A stretch of 64,000 nt of DNA from Archangium violaceum (GTDB lineage Bacteria > Myxococcota > Myxococcia > Myxococcales > Myxococcaceae), in NCBI RefSeq assembly GCF_016887565.1, contig NZ_CP069396.1:3189001-3253000 (forward strand). The letters run 5' to 3'. Positions 42,765 to 51,704 of this stretch are shown here, one piece after another; position 1 is the first letter of the stretch; every line of letters begins with the position of its first letter. The notes under the pieces are model-generated. The model was not told the origin of the DNA. It saw only the letters and a program-made list of their open reading frames with translations, and did not search any database. The position numbers and the translations under genes were made by a program.

Positions 42765-45431
42765 ATGCCCGCCATCGTGGCCCCAACCCGCTCCTTCCCC
42801 TGGTTGTTGCTCGCCGTCCTCTCCCTGTCTTCCGTGAACGCGTGGGCCCAGGCCTACGAGGGTGCGCGCAGGGAGGAGGTGGATGGCGGTGTCCATACTC
42901 CGGTGCTGACGAAGGCACCCGAGCTCCTCCACTTCGTGGAGGCCGTCTATCCGCCCGAGGCCGCGAAGGCGGGCAAGGCGGCGTCGGTGGAGATGCTCAT
43001 CACCATCGACGAGAAGGGCCAGGTGTCCGACGCGCAGGTGACGACGCCGGTGGGCGAGGGCTTCGACGAGGCGGCGCTCGCGGCGGTGCGGCAGTTCCAG
43101 TTCTCCCCGGCCGAGGTCGACGGCGTGCCGGCGCCGATTCAAATTCAATACGTCTACAACTTCGTCCTCCAGCCGCCGAAGGTAGAGGAGAGCGCGCCGC
43201 CTCCGCCCCCGGCGCAGTCCACGCTCACGGGCCAGCTGCTGGCGCGTGGCAGCCGCTCGCGCGTGGGCGGGGCCACGGTGCGCTGCGGTGACGACCCGGA
43301 GGCGCCCGAGGCGCTCTCGGACGAGGAGGGCCAGTTCACCCTGAAGGTGACGCCCGGCACCTGTGACGTGCGCGTGGTGGCCAACGACTTCCACCTCTTC
43401 ACGACGAAGGAGACGCTCGCCGCGGACGAGAAGCTCCAGGTCATCTACTACCTGCTGCCCAAGGCCCCGGGCTACGAGACGGTGGTGCGCGGCGCGCGCG
43501 AGAAGAAGGAGGTGGTGCGCCGCACCCTGGAGCGCCAGGAGCTGCAGAAGGTGCCCGGGACCTTCGGTGACCCCATCCGCGTGCTGCAGAACCTGCCCGG
43601 CGTGGCGCGCGCGCCCTTCGTCCTGGGACAGCTCATCGTGCGCGGCGCGGCGCCGGACCAGACGCTCACCTTCTTCGATGGCGTGCAGGTGCCGCTGCTC
43701 TACCACCTGGGCGGTGGGCCCTCGGTGCTCAACGCGGACTTCATCGACAAGGTGGACTTCTTCCCGGGCGGCTTCGGCTCGCGCTACGGCCGGGCGGTGG
43801 GCGGCATCGTGGACGTGGCCACGCGCAAGGGCGCCAAGGACACGCTGCACGGCTCGGTGAAGATCGACCTGCTGGACTCGGGCTTCTTCGTGGAGGCGCC
43901 CGTCGCTCCCGGCATCTCGGTGGCCGCCGCGGCGCGCCGCTCGTACGTGGACGTGCTGCTGCCCGTGGTGCTGCCCGAGGACCCCGAGGGGGGCACGCTG
44001 CTCGTGCTGCCGCGCTACTGGGACTACCAGGTGCGCGTGGACTTCGGTGCGAGGAACGCCGAGCCCGTTCCGGGTGGCCGCAGCACCGGCTACGTGATGG
44101 CCTTCGGCTCGGACGACCTGCTGAGCGTGGTGGCCACGGGCGGCGGCCGCAACCGTGACGTCACCGTGGACGCGCGCACCCTGTTCCACCGGGTCAAGGG
44201 TGATTGGACGTACCGCCTCGGCGGCTTCACCTCCGTCTTCACCCCGTACGCGGGCTACGACCTGGCCGGCCTGGGCTTCGGCGAGACGAAGCTCGACGCG
44301 AACGTCTGGTCGATTGGCGGGCGCGAGGACCTGTCGCTGGAGCTGCTGCCCTGGCTTACCGCTCGTGCTGGCGCCGACGCCCGGTTCGAGCACACGGTGG
44401 CCGAGGGCACGCTCCCGGTCGTCGGAGGCGTCCAGTACCCGTCCTTCCCCGGTGCCGAGCCCAAGGCGGAAGTGCAGAACATCAAGCGGGTGGTCAACGC
44501 CTTCGATGGCGCGCTCTACGGCGAGCTGGACATCGAGGCCGGACCGGTGACGCTGACGCCGGGCGTGCGCGCCACCTATGCCCGCATCTACGGGCAGGAG
44601 CGCTTCGTCTATGACCCGCGGCTGTGGGTGAACTTCAAGGCGTCGGAGAAGACGGCCCTCAAGGGCAGCCTGGGTCTGTACAGCCAGCCGCCGCAGGCCT
44701 TCAACCTGGAGCCGGCGCCGCTGGGCAACCCGGCCCTCACCCACGAGCGCGCCTTCCAGACGAGCCTGGGCGTGGAGCAGCAGCTCACCGACATCCTCAG
44801 CGTGGACGTCACCGGCTACTACAACCGGCGCTACGACCTGGTCGTCTCCCCGGGTGCCACGGTGCGGAACGAGGATGGCACGCTGACGCGCTACCAGTAC
44901 TCCAACCTGGGTCTGGGGCGCGCGTATGGCGTGGAGGTGATGCTGCGGCACGCGGTGACGCGCGACTTCTTCGGCTGGCTGGCCTACACGTTCAACCGCT
45001 CCGAGCAGCGGCGCGCGGGGGGCGACGGCTACGAGCTGACCACGTGGGATCAGACGCACATCCTCACCGCGGTGGCCAGCTACCGGCTGCCGGCCAACTT
45101 CGAGCTGGGCGCGCGCATGCGCTACGTCACCGGCCGGCCCACCACGCCGCTGCAGCACACCTTCGACGTCTACAGCGTGGACCGCAACCGCTTCTACGGC
45201 ACCTTCGGCACGGAGAACTCCATCCGCTTCCAGCCCTTCCACCAGCTGGACTTGAGGCTGGAGCGGAGCTGGCTCTTCCAGAGCTGGACGCTGTCCGCCT
45301 ACGTCGACGTGCAGAACGTCTACAACGCCTCCAACGTGGAGGCGACCTTCTACGACTACCGCTACCGCGAGCTCTTCGAGGTGCCTGGCATCCCGATCCT
45401 CCCGGTCGTCGGCGTCAAGGGGAGCTTCTGA
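42765..45431 (+). CDS. TonB-dependent outer-membrane receptor with N-terminal TonB_C domain
   Basis: An 888-residue receptor. The signal peptide (LLLAVLSLSSVNAWAQ) is followed by a TonB C-terminal-like domain (about 45-130: FVEAVYPPEAAKAGKA, then ITIDEKGQVSDAQV and FDEAALAAVRQFQFSP), a carboxypeptidase-regulatory-like domain (about 146-230), a plug (about 250-370: QNLPGVARAPF and IVRGAAPDQTLTFFDGVQVP) and a large barrel ending in a hydrophobic strand (PVVGVKGSF). It would import a large ligand across the outer membrane. Having TonB_C on the receptor itself is unusual outside myxobacteria-like groups. A lipoprotein gene follows 3 bases downstream. Confidence 0.9.
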   Translation: MPAIVAPTRSFPWLLLAVLSLSSVNAWAQAYEGARREEVDGGVHTPVLTKAPELLHFVEAVYPPEAAKAGKAASVEMLITIDEKGQVSDAQVTTPVGEGFDEAALAAVRQFQFSPAEVDGVPAPIQIQYVYNFVLQPPKVEESAPPPPPAQSTLTGQLLARGSRSRVGGATVRCGDDPEAPEALSDEEGQFTLKVTPGTCDVRVVANDFHLFTTKETLAADEKLQVIYYLLPKAPGYETVVRGAREKKEVVRRTLERQELQKVPGTFGDPIRVLQNLPGVARAPFVLGQLIVRGAAPDQTLTFFDGVQVPLLYHLGGGPSVLNADFIDKVDFFPGGFGSRYGRAVGGIVDVATRKGAKDTLHGSVKIDLLDSGFFVEAPVAPGISVAAAARRSYVDVLLPVVLPEDPEGGTLLVLPRYWDYQVRVDFGARNAEPVPGGRSTGYVMAFGSDDLLSVVATGGGRNRDVTVDARTLFHRVKGDWTYRLGGFTSVFTPYAGYDLAGLGFGETKLDANVWSIGGREDLSLELLPWLTARAGADARFEHTVAEGTLPVVGGVQYPSFPGAEPKAEVQNIKRVVNAFDGALYGELDIEAGPVTLTPGVRATYARIYGQERFVYDPRLWVNFKASEKTALKGSLGLYSQPPQAFNLEPAPLGNPALTHERAFQTSLGVEQQLTDILSVDVTGYYNRRYDLVVSPGATVRNEDGTLTRYQYSNLGLGRAYGVEVMLRHAVTRDFFGWLAYTFNRSEQRRAGGDGYELTTWDQTHILTAVASYRLPANFELGARMRYVTGRPTTPLQHTFDVYSVDRNRFYGTFGTENSIRFQPFHQLDLRLERSWLFQSWTLSAYVDVQNVYNASNVEATFYDYRYRELFEVPGIPILPVVGVKGSF

Positions 45432-45434
45432 GTC

Positions 45435-46352
45435 ATGCGCCACATCCTGCCCGCCCTCCTGGGCCTGCTGCTCTGCGCCGCCTGCGTGGGACCCGAGGAC
45501 AATGCCTCGAAGGTGAAGGACCTGCGCGTGCTCGGCATGCGCACGGACCCGCCGGAGCTGTACGCCGACACGTGTTCCACCGACCCCGCGGTGCTCGTCG
45601 ACACGCTCGTGAGCCCCGTGCGCCTCACCGCGCTCATTCCCGATCCCGCGGGCGATGGACGCGATCTCGACTACACCCTGTGGGCTTGCGCCTCGCTGAG
45701 CGACGAGACGTGCCGTGAGGACCGCGTGGAGCTGGCGCGGGGTGTCACCAAGGCCGGCGAGCTGGTCATCAACCTGTTCCCGGGACCGGGGGCGGCGCGG
45801 CTGCCGGACGGCACCTTCCTCGCGCAGCGAGTCCTCGAGAAGGACACGTACAGGGGCCTTGGCGGCGTGCGCATGCCGCTGGTGCTCTGGGTGCGCGGTG
45901 GCGACGAGCAGGTGTACGCGCAGAAGATCATGGTGTACGGCTGCCGCTTCTTCCCGGAGATGAAGCCCAACGTGCAACCGGATCTGCCGGGCCTGCTGCT
46001 GGAGGGCGTGCCCTGGGCGGAGGAGTTGCCGCGCGAGCTGAACGGTCCGGGCCCCTTCCTGCTGGAGTCGCAGGACTTCTCCTCACTGCAGGAGTCCTAC
46101 GTGGTGCCCTCCTTCGAGCTGAAACCGGTGCAGCTCCAGGAGTCGTGGGAGCTGACCTGGCACAGCACGCTGGGCAGCATCTCGCCCGGAGTGACGGGGG
46201 GGGCGGACCTCGGCGGAGGGGAGGGGAAGCACCGCGTGGAGTGGACGCCGCCACGGGACGCGCAGGCCCAGGAGGTGCGCTTCTGGGTGACGGCGCGTGA
46301 TGGGCGCGGCGGCATGTCCTGGGTGACGCGCTCGGTGAAGTACACGCCGTGA
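45435..46352 (+). CDS. Lipoprotein partner of the TonB-dependent receptor
   Basis: A 305-residue predicted lipoprotein (lipobox CAAC). No recognised domain; beta-rich with four or more cysteines in the middle (DTCSTDP, WACASLSDETC, YGCRF). It starts 3 bases after the receptor stop, so the two are translationally coupled and probably assembled together, like surface lipoproteins that cap TonB-dependent receptors in other groups. The C-terminal segment (VRFWVTARDGRGGMSW) looks like an Ig-type strand pair. Ligand unknown. Confidence 0.78.
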   Translation: MRHILPALLGLLLCAACVGPEDNASKVKDLRVLGMRTDPPELYADTCSTDPAVLVDTLVSPVRLTALIPDPAGDGRDLDYTLWACASLSDETCREDRVELARGVTKAGELVINLFPGPGAARLPDGTFLAQRVLEKDTYRGLGGVRMPLVLWVRGGDEQVYAQKIMVYGCRFFPEMKPNVQPDLPGLLLEGVPWAEELPRELNGPGPFLLESQDFSSLQESYVVPSFELKPVQLQESWELTWHSTLGSISPGVTGGADLGGGEGKHRVEWTPPRDAQAQEVRFWVTARDGRGGMSWVTRSVKYTP

Positions 46353-46374
46353 GCCCGGGGTCCGGGCGCGGTTT

Positions 46375-46554
46375 TCAGCAACTGGTCTGACTGTCAGACC
46401 AGTTCGCGCAACGCGCGCCCGGAAGGTCCCCGGAGTCCTGCACCACCGTGGCGAAGCGGTCCCCCAGCTCCGCGAGTGCCGAGGCCTGCACCCATTGGGA
46501 GGGGATGAGGCTTCCTTCGCGATCGGGCAGGTCGCGGGTGTCGGTGGCGGTCAT
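46375..46554 (-). CDS. Small doubtful ORF (59 aa)
   Basis: Reads from ATG at 46552-46554 to TGA at 46375-46377, 25 bases downstream of the 443-residue gene on the same strand. Its first 47 codons have high third-position GC like real genes here, but the last twelve pass through the 25-bp palindrome and lose that bias. No ribosome site and no recognisable domain. It may be the remnant of a longer gene cut off near the palindrome. Confidence 0.3.
   Translation of the reverse strand: MTATDTRDLPDREGSLIPSQWVQASALAELGDRFATVVQDSGDLPGARCANWSDSQTSC
46380..46404. promoter_or_regulatory. 25-bp perfect palindrome, TetR-operator-like
   Basis: AACTGGTCTGAC and its exact complement GTCAGACCAGTT flank a single central T. 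It lies between convergent genes (stops at 46352 and 46580), where an operator is not expected and no T-run supports a terminator. The form and sequence are like TetR-family operators, but no TetR gene is in the window. Confidence 0.55.
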
Positions 46555-46579
46555 GGCGCCGGGCCGGGGCCCCGGGTGC

Positions 46580-47911
46580 TCAGGGGGCCACCGTCAGCGC
46601 GAGCTCCTGGAGACTCGCGTCCTCCGGGGTGAGGAGCAGCTTGCCGTCCTCGTCCGGTTGGAGCTTCAGGGCCGTGGGTAGCAGGACCTCGTGCTCGGGG
46701 TAGAGCGGTGGGAGCGCCGGGGGCCAGGTGCCGCGCTCCGCCCGGTGTGTCTCCACCAGTGCCATGGCGAGCAGCAGGTCCACCTGGGCCCGCTGGCGGT
46801 CCACCCGGGCGGCGAAGTTCTCGTAGTCCGGAGCACTCTCCCGGAGGATGGGATTCCACGAGCGCTCGAAGGACTTGCCCAGGCCCTCGAGCCGGGAGCT
46901 TCGTGCGGAGGCGGGCAGATCAGCGAGCGATATGGACCGGGCCGCGACTCGCATGAGCTCGAGCCCCGCGTGGCGCCTGAGAAAGGGCCCCCAGAGAGGA
47001 AGAGCGCTTCCCGGGTAGAACATGTAGTGCGTGCCCAGCGATGGGATGCTCCGCGCTCCGGGTGGAAGGGCGTCGAGCTGCTCACGGTCGAGCAACAGGC
47101 CGAATGTGCACAGGGCTCCGAAGACGCGCTCCTCGCGCAGGGCCAGCGAGAGCGGACTCAGTCCCTCCCGGATGCGTCGCAGCGCCACGGCGGCCTTCCC
47201 CTTGCCCGTTGGCGAGGCGAGGTGGAGCGCATCGGCACAGGGCTGGAACAACGTTCCGTACCCGGACACGGAGAACATCGCCCCGATCACTCCTCCTCCG
47301 TGCGCCATGTCTCGCGCCAGCCCGAGTCCATCGAGACAGGTCTCCAGGGCCGTGTCGGCCCGTCCCTCCTGGAGCTGGAACCGCATCTCGAGCGCCGCCA
47401 GCTTGAGGACGGAATGGAGCGCCAGCTGACCGTTGGCGTGAGGATGGTTGGGATCGCTGAGCGCCTGGAGGCCCTCGGGCAGACCCGCCTCCTCGGTTCG
47501 AGAGGCCAGCAGCGCGCGTCGCATCAACGGGCGGCCACGCTCGAGCATCTCGCGGCACTCGTGGGGCAGCTTCGTGAGGGGCTGCTTCCCCTCACGAACG
47601 TCCTGGCACGCCTCGCTCACGGGCTCTCCCGGCGTCGGCTCTCCCTCCTGGAGACGCAGGAGCTCCGGCACCAGCGGCTCGATGGCCTGGGCGAACGTGC
47701 CGGGAGTGGGAGCGTCCACGTGCGAGGGCCGGATCCGGCGCTGGGCCGTGAGGGCTCGGGCTTCCGCGACCACTTCGTCCCCAGCCTTGTGGGTCTGCCG
47801 AGCCATGCTCCAGAACACGCCCACCGGCAGCAGGAGCAAGGGAATCGCCACGAGGACGAGGATCGTCCAGGTCCTGCTCGTCGTTGCTCCCGAACCCGTC
47901 ATGTCCGGCAT
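46580..47911 (-). CDS. Membrane-anchored hypothetical protein
   Basis: A 443-residue protein with one N-terminal membrane span (WTILVLVAIPLLLLPVGVFW) and a mostly helical outer part. No catalytic motif is recognised. The sequence near LALHSVLKLAALEMRFQLQEGR resembles helical repeats found in hypothetical myxobacterial proteins. It follows a Cys-rich lipoprotein gene by 43 bases on the same strand, downstream of glycerate kinase, and may belong to that operon. ATG 47911 was used; a second Met three codons later is equally possible. Confidence 0.72.
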   Translation of the reverse strand: MPDMTGSGATTSRTWTILVLVAIPLLLLPVGVFWSMARQTHKAGDEVVAEARALTAQRRIRPSHVDAPTPGTFAQAIEPLVPELLRLQEGEPTPGEPVSEACQDVREGKQPLTKLPHECREMLERGRPLMRRALLASRTEEAGLPEGLQALSDPNHPHANGQLALHSVLKLAALEMRFQLQEGRADTALETCLDGLGLARDMAHGGGVIGAMFSVSGYGTLFQPCADALHLASPTGKGKAAVALRRIREGLSPLSLALREERVFGALCTFGLLLDREQLDALPPGARSIPSLGTHYMFYPGSALPLWGPFLRRHAGLELMRVAARSISLADLPASARSSRLEGLGKSFERSWNPILRESAPDYENFAARVDRQRAQVDLLLAMALVETHRAERGTWPPALPPLYPEHEVLLPTALKLQPDEDGKLLLTPEDASLQELALTVAP

Positions 47912-47954
47912 TGTGGAGAGGGGGCTCGCCGGGCCGCAAGGGCAGGGGGCCGCG

Positions 47955-48242
47955 TTACCTGGGCATGGGCTGACGGCCCGCGACGCAGCGGCTGCTCAGC
48001 CCCTCTTCCACGCACTGCTCGTGGGGGAGGCACTCGCCGCGGCAGGGAAGCGGATCGCAGTAACCCGTCTTCCGGTTGCAGGTCGTGCCGGGGTAGCAGG
48101 AGGCGTAGCAGCCGCCCTGGGCTCGCGAGACGCCGGCCATGGCGAGTCCCCAGACGGCACCACCCAGGGCACCGCTGCCGCAGCCGATGCCCGCCAGGAC
48201 GACGCTGAGCATCAGGGCCCACAGGCGCAGGTGGAAGTTCAT
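47955..48242 (-). CDS. Small Cys-rich lipoprotein
   Basis: A 95-residue predicted lipoprotein (lipobox AGIGC). The mature part has eight more cysteines in a spaced pattern (GGCYASCYPGTTC, GYCDPLPCRGEC, HEQC, SRC), suggesting a compact disulfide-bonded module like Dickkopf- or EB-type domains found on myxobacterial surface proteins. ATG overlaps the glycerate kinase stop by 4 bases, so the two are translationally coupled, an odd pairing with no evident biochemical logic. Confidence 0.75.
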   Translation of the reverse strand: MNFHLRLWALMLSVVLAGIGCGSGALGGAVWGLAMAGVSRAQGGCYASCYPGTTCNRKTGYCDPLPCRGECLPHEQCVEEGLSSRCVAGRQPMPR

Positions 48243-49354
48243 GTGCGCGCTCCTTGTCGAGAGGCCCAGAGTCTACCAGCGTCACGCAGTGCCTCGGCAT
48301 GGGAGACACCTGACGGAGCAATCGCGGACACCTCGACCACCGCGTCGAAGGGCGAGGTGCTCGCGTCGACATCGGGCGCGACGATGCCCGCGAACATCAC
48401 CGTGCGCTTGCCGAGCGCTCGCGCCTCCCTGGCCAGCGCACCCGGGCCCTTGCCGAGCGCTGTCTGCCGGTCGAAGCGTCCCTCTCCGGTGAGCACGGCC
48501 TCCGCGGCGGCGAGCCGCTCGGGCAGCCGGAGTGTCCGGGCCACCAGGCCATACCCGGAGACGAGCTTGCCTCCGGCGAGGGCCGCGAGCCCGTAGCCGA
48601 AGCCCCCCGCGGCGCCCGCGCCGGGAAGGTGGGCGAGCCCGGGGGAGACGACTTCGGCGAGGTGGGCCAGGGCGGACTCCAGCTCGGCCACGGCCACCGC
48701 GTCCGCGCCCTTCTGGGGTCCGAAGAGATGGGAGGCCCCATCCGGACCCAGCAGCGGCGCGGTGACATCCGTGGCCACCAGCAGCTCCACCTGGGCCAGC
48801 CGCGGATACCGCCCATCCGTCTCCACCCGCGCGAGCCGCTTCAACGCGGCGCCACCCGGAGGAAGGGGCGCACCGTGCGCGTCGAGGAACCGGAACCCGA
48901 GCGCGGCGAGCGCCCCCGTGCCGCCATCATTGGTGGCGCTGCCCCCGAGCCCGAGGATGAGCCGTTCGCAGCCCCCGTCCAGCGCCGCGCGCATCAGCTC
49001 GCCGGTGCCGGAGGTGGAGGCGCGCCGGGGGTCCCTTTCTCCCGGCGCGAGCAGGGACAGCCCGGAGGCCGCGGCCATCTCGATGACCGCCGTGCGCCCC
49101 GAGTCCAACAGTCCGTAGGTGGCTCGCACGGGCGTGCCGAGGGGCCCCTGGACGGTGCGCGTCACCCGCTCGCCGCCCACGCCCGTGAGCAGTGCGTCCA
49201 CCGTGCCCGGCCCACCATCCGCGAGCGGTGCCACGTCCAGCTCCACCCCGGGGGCTCCCTGGCGCAGCCCCTCGGCGAGGGCGGCGGCGGCCTCGGCGGC
49301 GGTGAGGGTCCCCTTGTACTCCTGGGGCGCGACGAGCCAGCGACTCGCCTTCAT
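48239..49354 (-). CDS. Glycerate 2-kinase (GlxK/GarK family)
   Basis: A 371-residue kinase phosphorylating D-glycerate, usually to 2-phosphoglycerate. The family signatures are clear: LVAPQEYKGTLTAAEAA, LADGGPGTVDAL (the GGEGT-like segment, here GGPGT), the LGLGGSATNDGGTG loop, and LTGEGRFDRQTALGKGP near the C-terminus. Standard members read DSFKGSLSA and DGGEGT; this one has EYKGTLTA and DGGPGT, modest departures in active-site loops. ATG 49354 lies 2 bases after the YkgJ-like stop. Feeds glycerate into glycolysis. Confidence 0.9.
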   Translation of the reverse strand: MKASRWLVAPQEYKGTLTAAEAAAALAEGLRQGAPGVELDVAPLADGGPGTVDALLTGVGGERVTRTVQGPLGTPVRATYGLLDSGRTAVIEMAAASGLSLLAPGERDPRRASTSGTGELMRAALDGGCERLILGLGGSATNDGGTGALAALGFRFLDAHGAPLPPGGAALKRLARVETDGRYPRLAQVELLVATDVTAPLLGPDGASHLFGPQKGADAVAVAELESALAHLAEVVSPGLAHLPGAGAAGGFGYGLAALAGGKLVSGYGLVARTLRLPERLAAAEAVLTGEGRFDRQTALGKGPGALAREARALGKRTVMFAGIVAPDVDASTSPFDAVVEVSAIAPSGVSHAEALRDAGRLWASRQGART

Positions 49355-49356
49355 GG

Positions 49357-49842
49357 TCACTCCTCGCGGTCGACTGCCTCCGCGTGCCACTCGAGGATGG
49401 GTCGAGGGCTTTTCAGTGACGGCATGATGCGCTCGGAGACACGCTCCAGTCGAATCAGCAGGGCGCTCACGGTGTCCGAGGGCTGACGCGCCGGGCCCCG
49501 GATGCGCTCGCAGAAGAAGGTGCGGCAGCCGAAGGGCCTGTCCGCGTACACGGAGCAGCGCTTCCCCGAGGCATCCAGGTAGGGACAGCCGCCGTCCTCC
49601 CTCGGGGGCGGCAGCGGATGGTGGCGCGCCAGCAGCAGCCACTCGGGGGCCCAGAGCCAGGGCTGGCGCTTCGTCTTCGCGAGCTGGCAGCACTCGCCGC
49701 TGGCCGGGCACGAGAAGGGCGCGTACGCCGCGTCCGCCTGACGGTAGATGGCGCGCAGCTCCTGGAGGGCCCGCGCCTCCTCGCGCGCATCCGGGGCCGA
49801 GGGGGCCTCGTCGCTGTCGTCGTCCCAGTCCTGGTGGCGCAT
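49357..49842 (-). CDS. YkgJ-family cysteine-cluster protein
   Basis: A 161-residue cytoplasmic protein with the conserved metal-chelating cysteines of the YkgJ/CxxCxxCC family: CPASGECC early, then CPYLDASGKRC and RPFGCRTFFC. Members are thought to bind zinc or an iron-sulfur cluster. It sits 1 base after the RlmI-like methyltransferase stop and 2 bases before glycerate kinase, so a long minus-strand operon from 51136 down to 46580 is likely. Exact role unknown. Confidence 0.88.
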   Translation of the reverse strand: MRHQDWDDDSDEAPSAPDAREEARALQELRAIYRQADAAYAPFSCPASGECCQLAKTKRQPWLWAPEWLLLARHHPLPPPREDGGCPYLDASGKRCSVYADRPFGCRTFFCERIRGPARQPSDTVSALLIRLERVSERIMPSLKSPRPILEWHAEAVDREE

Positions 49843-49843
49843 G

Positions 49844-51136
49844 TCACAGCACGCGGAGCACGAAGCACTTGAGGTAGCGCGTCTCGCGCAGGTTCAGCAG
49901 CACCGGGTGGTCCTTGCCCGCGCCGCGCTTCTCGATGATCTGCACCCGCCGCTTCGCGTCCGCCGCCGCCGAGGCCAGCATGTCCTCGAAGCCCTGCTCG
50001 TCGATGTGGTACGTGCAGCTCGCGGAGATGAGGTAGCCGCCCGGCCGCAAGAGCTGCATGGCGCGCAGGTTGATCTCCTTGTACCCGCGCAGCGCGCCCT
50101 CGATGGCGTCCTTGTTCTTCGCGAACGAGGGCGGATCCAACACGATGGTGTCGAACTTCCGGCCCTCGTCCACCGCGTCGCGCAGGAAGTCGAAGGCGTT
50201 GGCCACCACCACCTCCACGTTGGTGAGCTTGTTGGAGGCCGCGTTCTCGCGCAGCTGCGCCGCCGCCTGGTCCGAGATCTCGACCGCGGTGACGCTCTTG
50301 GCGCGCGTGGCGAGCTGAAGCGCGAAGCCTCCCACGTACGAGAAGCAGTCCAGCGCCTCGCCGAAGGCGTACTGGGACGCCACCACGTGGTTCTCCCGCT
50401 GGTCCAGGAAGGCGCCCGTCTTCTGGCCCTCCATCAGGTCCGCGCGCACGCGCACCAGGCCCTCGTCATAGGCCACCGGGCCGGGCGCCGTGCCGTACAG
50501 CACGCCCTTCTCCTGGGGCAGGCCCTCCAGCAAGCGCACGCCCACGTCCGAGCGGTTGATGATGGCGCGCGGCTTGAACAGCTCCACCAGCAGGTCGACG
50601 ATGAGCTGCTTGCGCTGCTCGGTGGCGGGGATGAGGAACTGTACGCTCAGGCAGTCGCCGTAGCGGTCCACCACGAGGCCGGGCAGCAGGTCCGCCTCGC
50701 CGTGCACCACGCGGTAGGTGGTCTCTCCGGGCAGGGCGCGGCGGCGCATCGCATCCGCGAGGGCCAGGCGCTGGCGGAAGAAGTCCGTGTCCACCGCCAC
50801 GTCCTCGTAGGAGAGCCAGCGCAGGGAGATCTTGGACTGCTTCGAGTAGAAGGCCTTGCCCAGGAACCAGCCGCGGGCGTCCATGACGCGCACCACCTCG
50901 CCACCCTGGAGGGCGGGGTCGCCGTTGAGATCGGCGCGGTAGATCCACGGGTGGCCGGCCTGCCAGCGGTCGACGCCCCGGCGGATGAGCTGGACCTGGG
51001 GCAGCCCATCCGGGCCGATCTCCGGAGAGGTCCGATCCGGGGCGACCACCTCGGGGCGGTGCTGGGGGCGCTTGTTGCGGCCGGCGGGGGCTCCGGGGCG
51101 GCGGTCGTGACGGGGTCCTGGGGTTGGCTTGGGCAT
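49844..51136 (-). CDS. RlmI-like 23S rRNA cytosine-C5 methyltransferase
   Basis: A 430-residue class I SAM methyltransferase. After a basic Pro-rich N-terminal extension of about 45 residues comes a PUA-like RNA-binding domain (HPWIYRADLNG, GGEVVRVMDARGWFLGKA), an EEHAD-like middle domain, and the catalytic domain with motif I DCFSYVGGFALQLA, motif IV LDPPSFAKNK and the cysteine segment ISASCTYH. RlmI makes m5C1962 in E. coli 23S rRNA; the same target here is inferred. The gene heads a minus-strand operon and is divergent from a small membrane protein gene. Confidence 0.88.
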   Translation of the reverse strand: MPKPTPGPRHDRRPGAPAGRNKRPQHRPEVVAPDRTSPEIGPDGLPQVQLIRRGVDRWQAGHPWIYRADLNGDPALQGGEVVRVMDARGWFLGKAFYSKQSKISLRWLSYEDVAVDTDFFRQRLALADAMRRRALPGETTYRVVHGEADLLPGLVVDRYGDCLSVQFLIPATEQRKQLIVDLLVELFKPRAIINRSDVGVRLLEGLPQEKGVLYGTAPGPVAYDEGLVRVRADLMEGQKTGAFLDQRENHVVASQYAFGEALDCFSYVGGFALQLATRAKSVTAVEISDQAAAQLRENAASNKLTNVEVVVANAFDFLRDAVDEGRKFDTIVLDPPSFAKNKDAIEGALRGYKEINLRAMQLLRPGGYLISASCTYHIDEQGFEDMLASAAADAKRRVQIIEKRGAGKDHPVLLNLRETRYLKCFVLRVL

Positions 51137-51164
51137 GGCTTCTCGGGCGTATACTCCAACCCGT

Positions 51165-51680
51165 GTGAGATACGACCTGCTCCTTCAATCCATGGTCCCC
51201 GGGACGCCTTTCGACAGCGCCCGGGTGGAGGCCCTCCTGGAAGCCCGGGGGGCGAAAGAGCTGCCGGGCGGTGGGCGCGCCTGGATGCTGGAGCATGGCC
51301 TGGTGGAGGTCCATCCCCTACGCGAGGGGGGACAGTGGGTGGCCACCGAGGTGCGTGTGCCGCTGTCGGACCGGACGGACCTCATCCGCGAGGTGGTGTC
51401 CCGGGTGGCGGAGCTGGCCAGGGAGGCCGAGGTCCGCTTCTTCGACCCGCAGTTGGGACAGGCGCTGACGGCACACGATGACGGGACGGTGGCGGACCAG
51501 TTCGAGCGCACCGCGCGCTACGCGGGGGAGATGCTCGGGCTGGCCTCGGCCATGCCCATCAGCGCCACCTCCGAGCGCGAGGGCTTCCAGCCGACGACGA
51601 AGTTCTTCCTCGGGGTGCTCGGCTTCTTCTTCCTGTTGTACCTGCTGATCGACTGGATGAACGGCCAGCTCTGGGGCTGA
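51165..51680 (+). CDS. Hypothetical protein with C-terminal membrane anchor
   Basis: A 171-residue protein. The N-terminal 125 residues are soluble (a LLLQSMVPGTPFDSARVEALLEARG-like start and a VSRVAELAREAEVRFFDPQLG strand-helix unit). A single hydrophobic span near the C-terminus (FFLGVLGFFFLLYLLIDW) makes it a tail-anchored protein facing the cytoplasm. No domain recognised. GTG 51165 is chosen because upstream in-frame codons overlap the divergent methyltransferase start. Followed closely by a DUF1499 gene. Confidence 0.68.
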   Translation: MRYDLLLQSMVPGTPFDSARVEALLEARGAKELPGGGRAWMLEHGLVEVHPLREGGQWVATEVRVPLSDRTDLIREVVSRVAELAREAEVRFFDPQLGQALTAHDDGTVADQFERTARYAGEMLGLASAMPISATSEREGFQPTTKFFLGVLGFFFLLYLLIDWMNGQLWG

Positions 51681-51704
51681 AAAAGGCTGGATTTCGGAGC
51701 GCGG

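Noticed and set aside
41406-45977. A very long open frame on the minus strand (over 1500 codons) opposite the TonB-dependent receptor
   Set aside because: Very high third-position GC leaves stop-free antisense frames. The translation is His/Arg/Gly/Ala-rich without any fold, while the plus strand has a complete receptor with signal peptide, plug and barrel.
46448-46681. 77-codon plus-strand frame between convergent genes
   Set aside because: It overlaps the 3' end of a better-supported minus-strand gene and has no ribosome site or domain.
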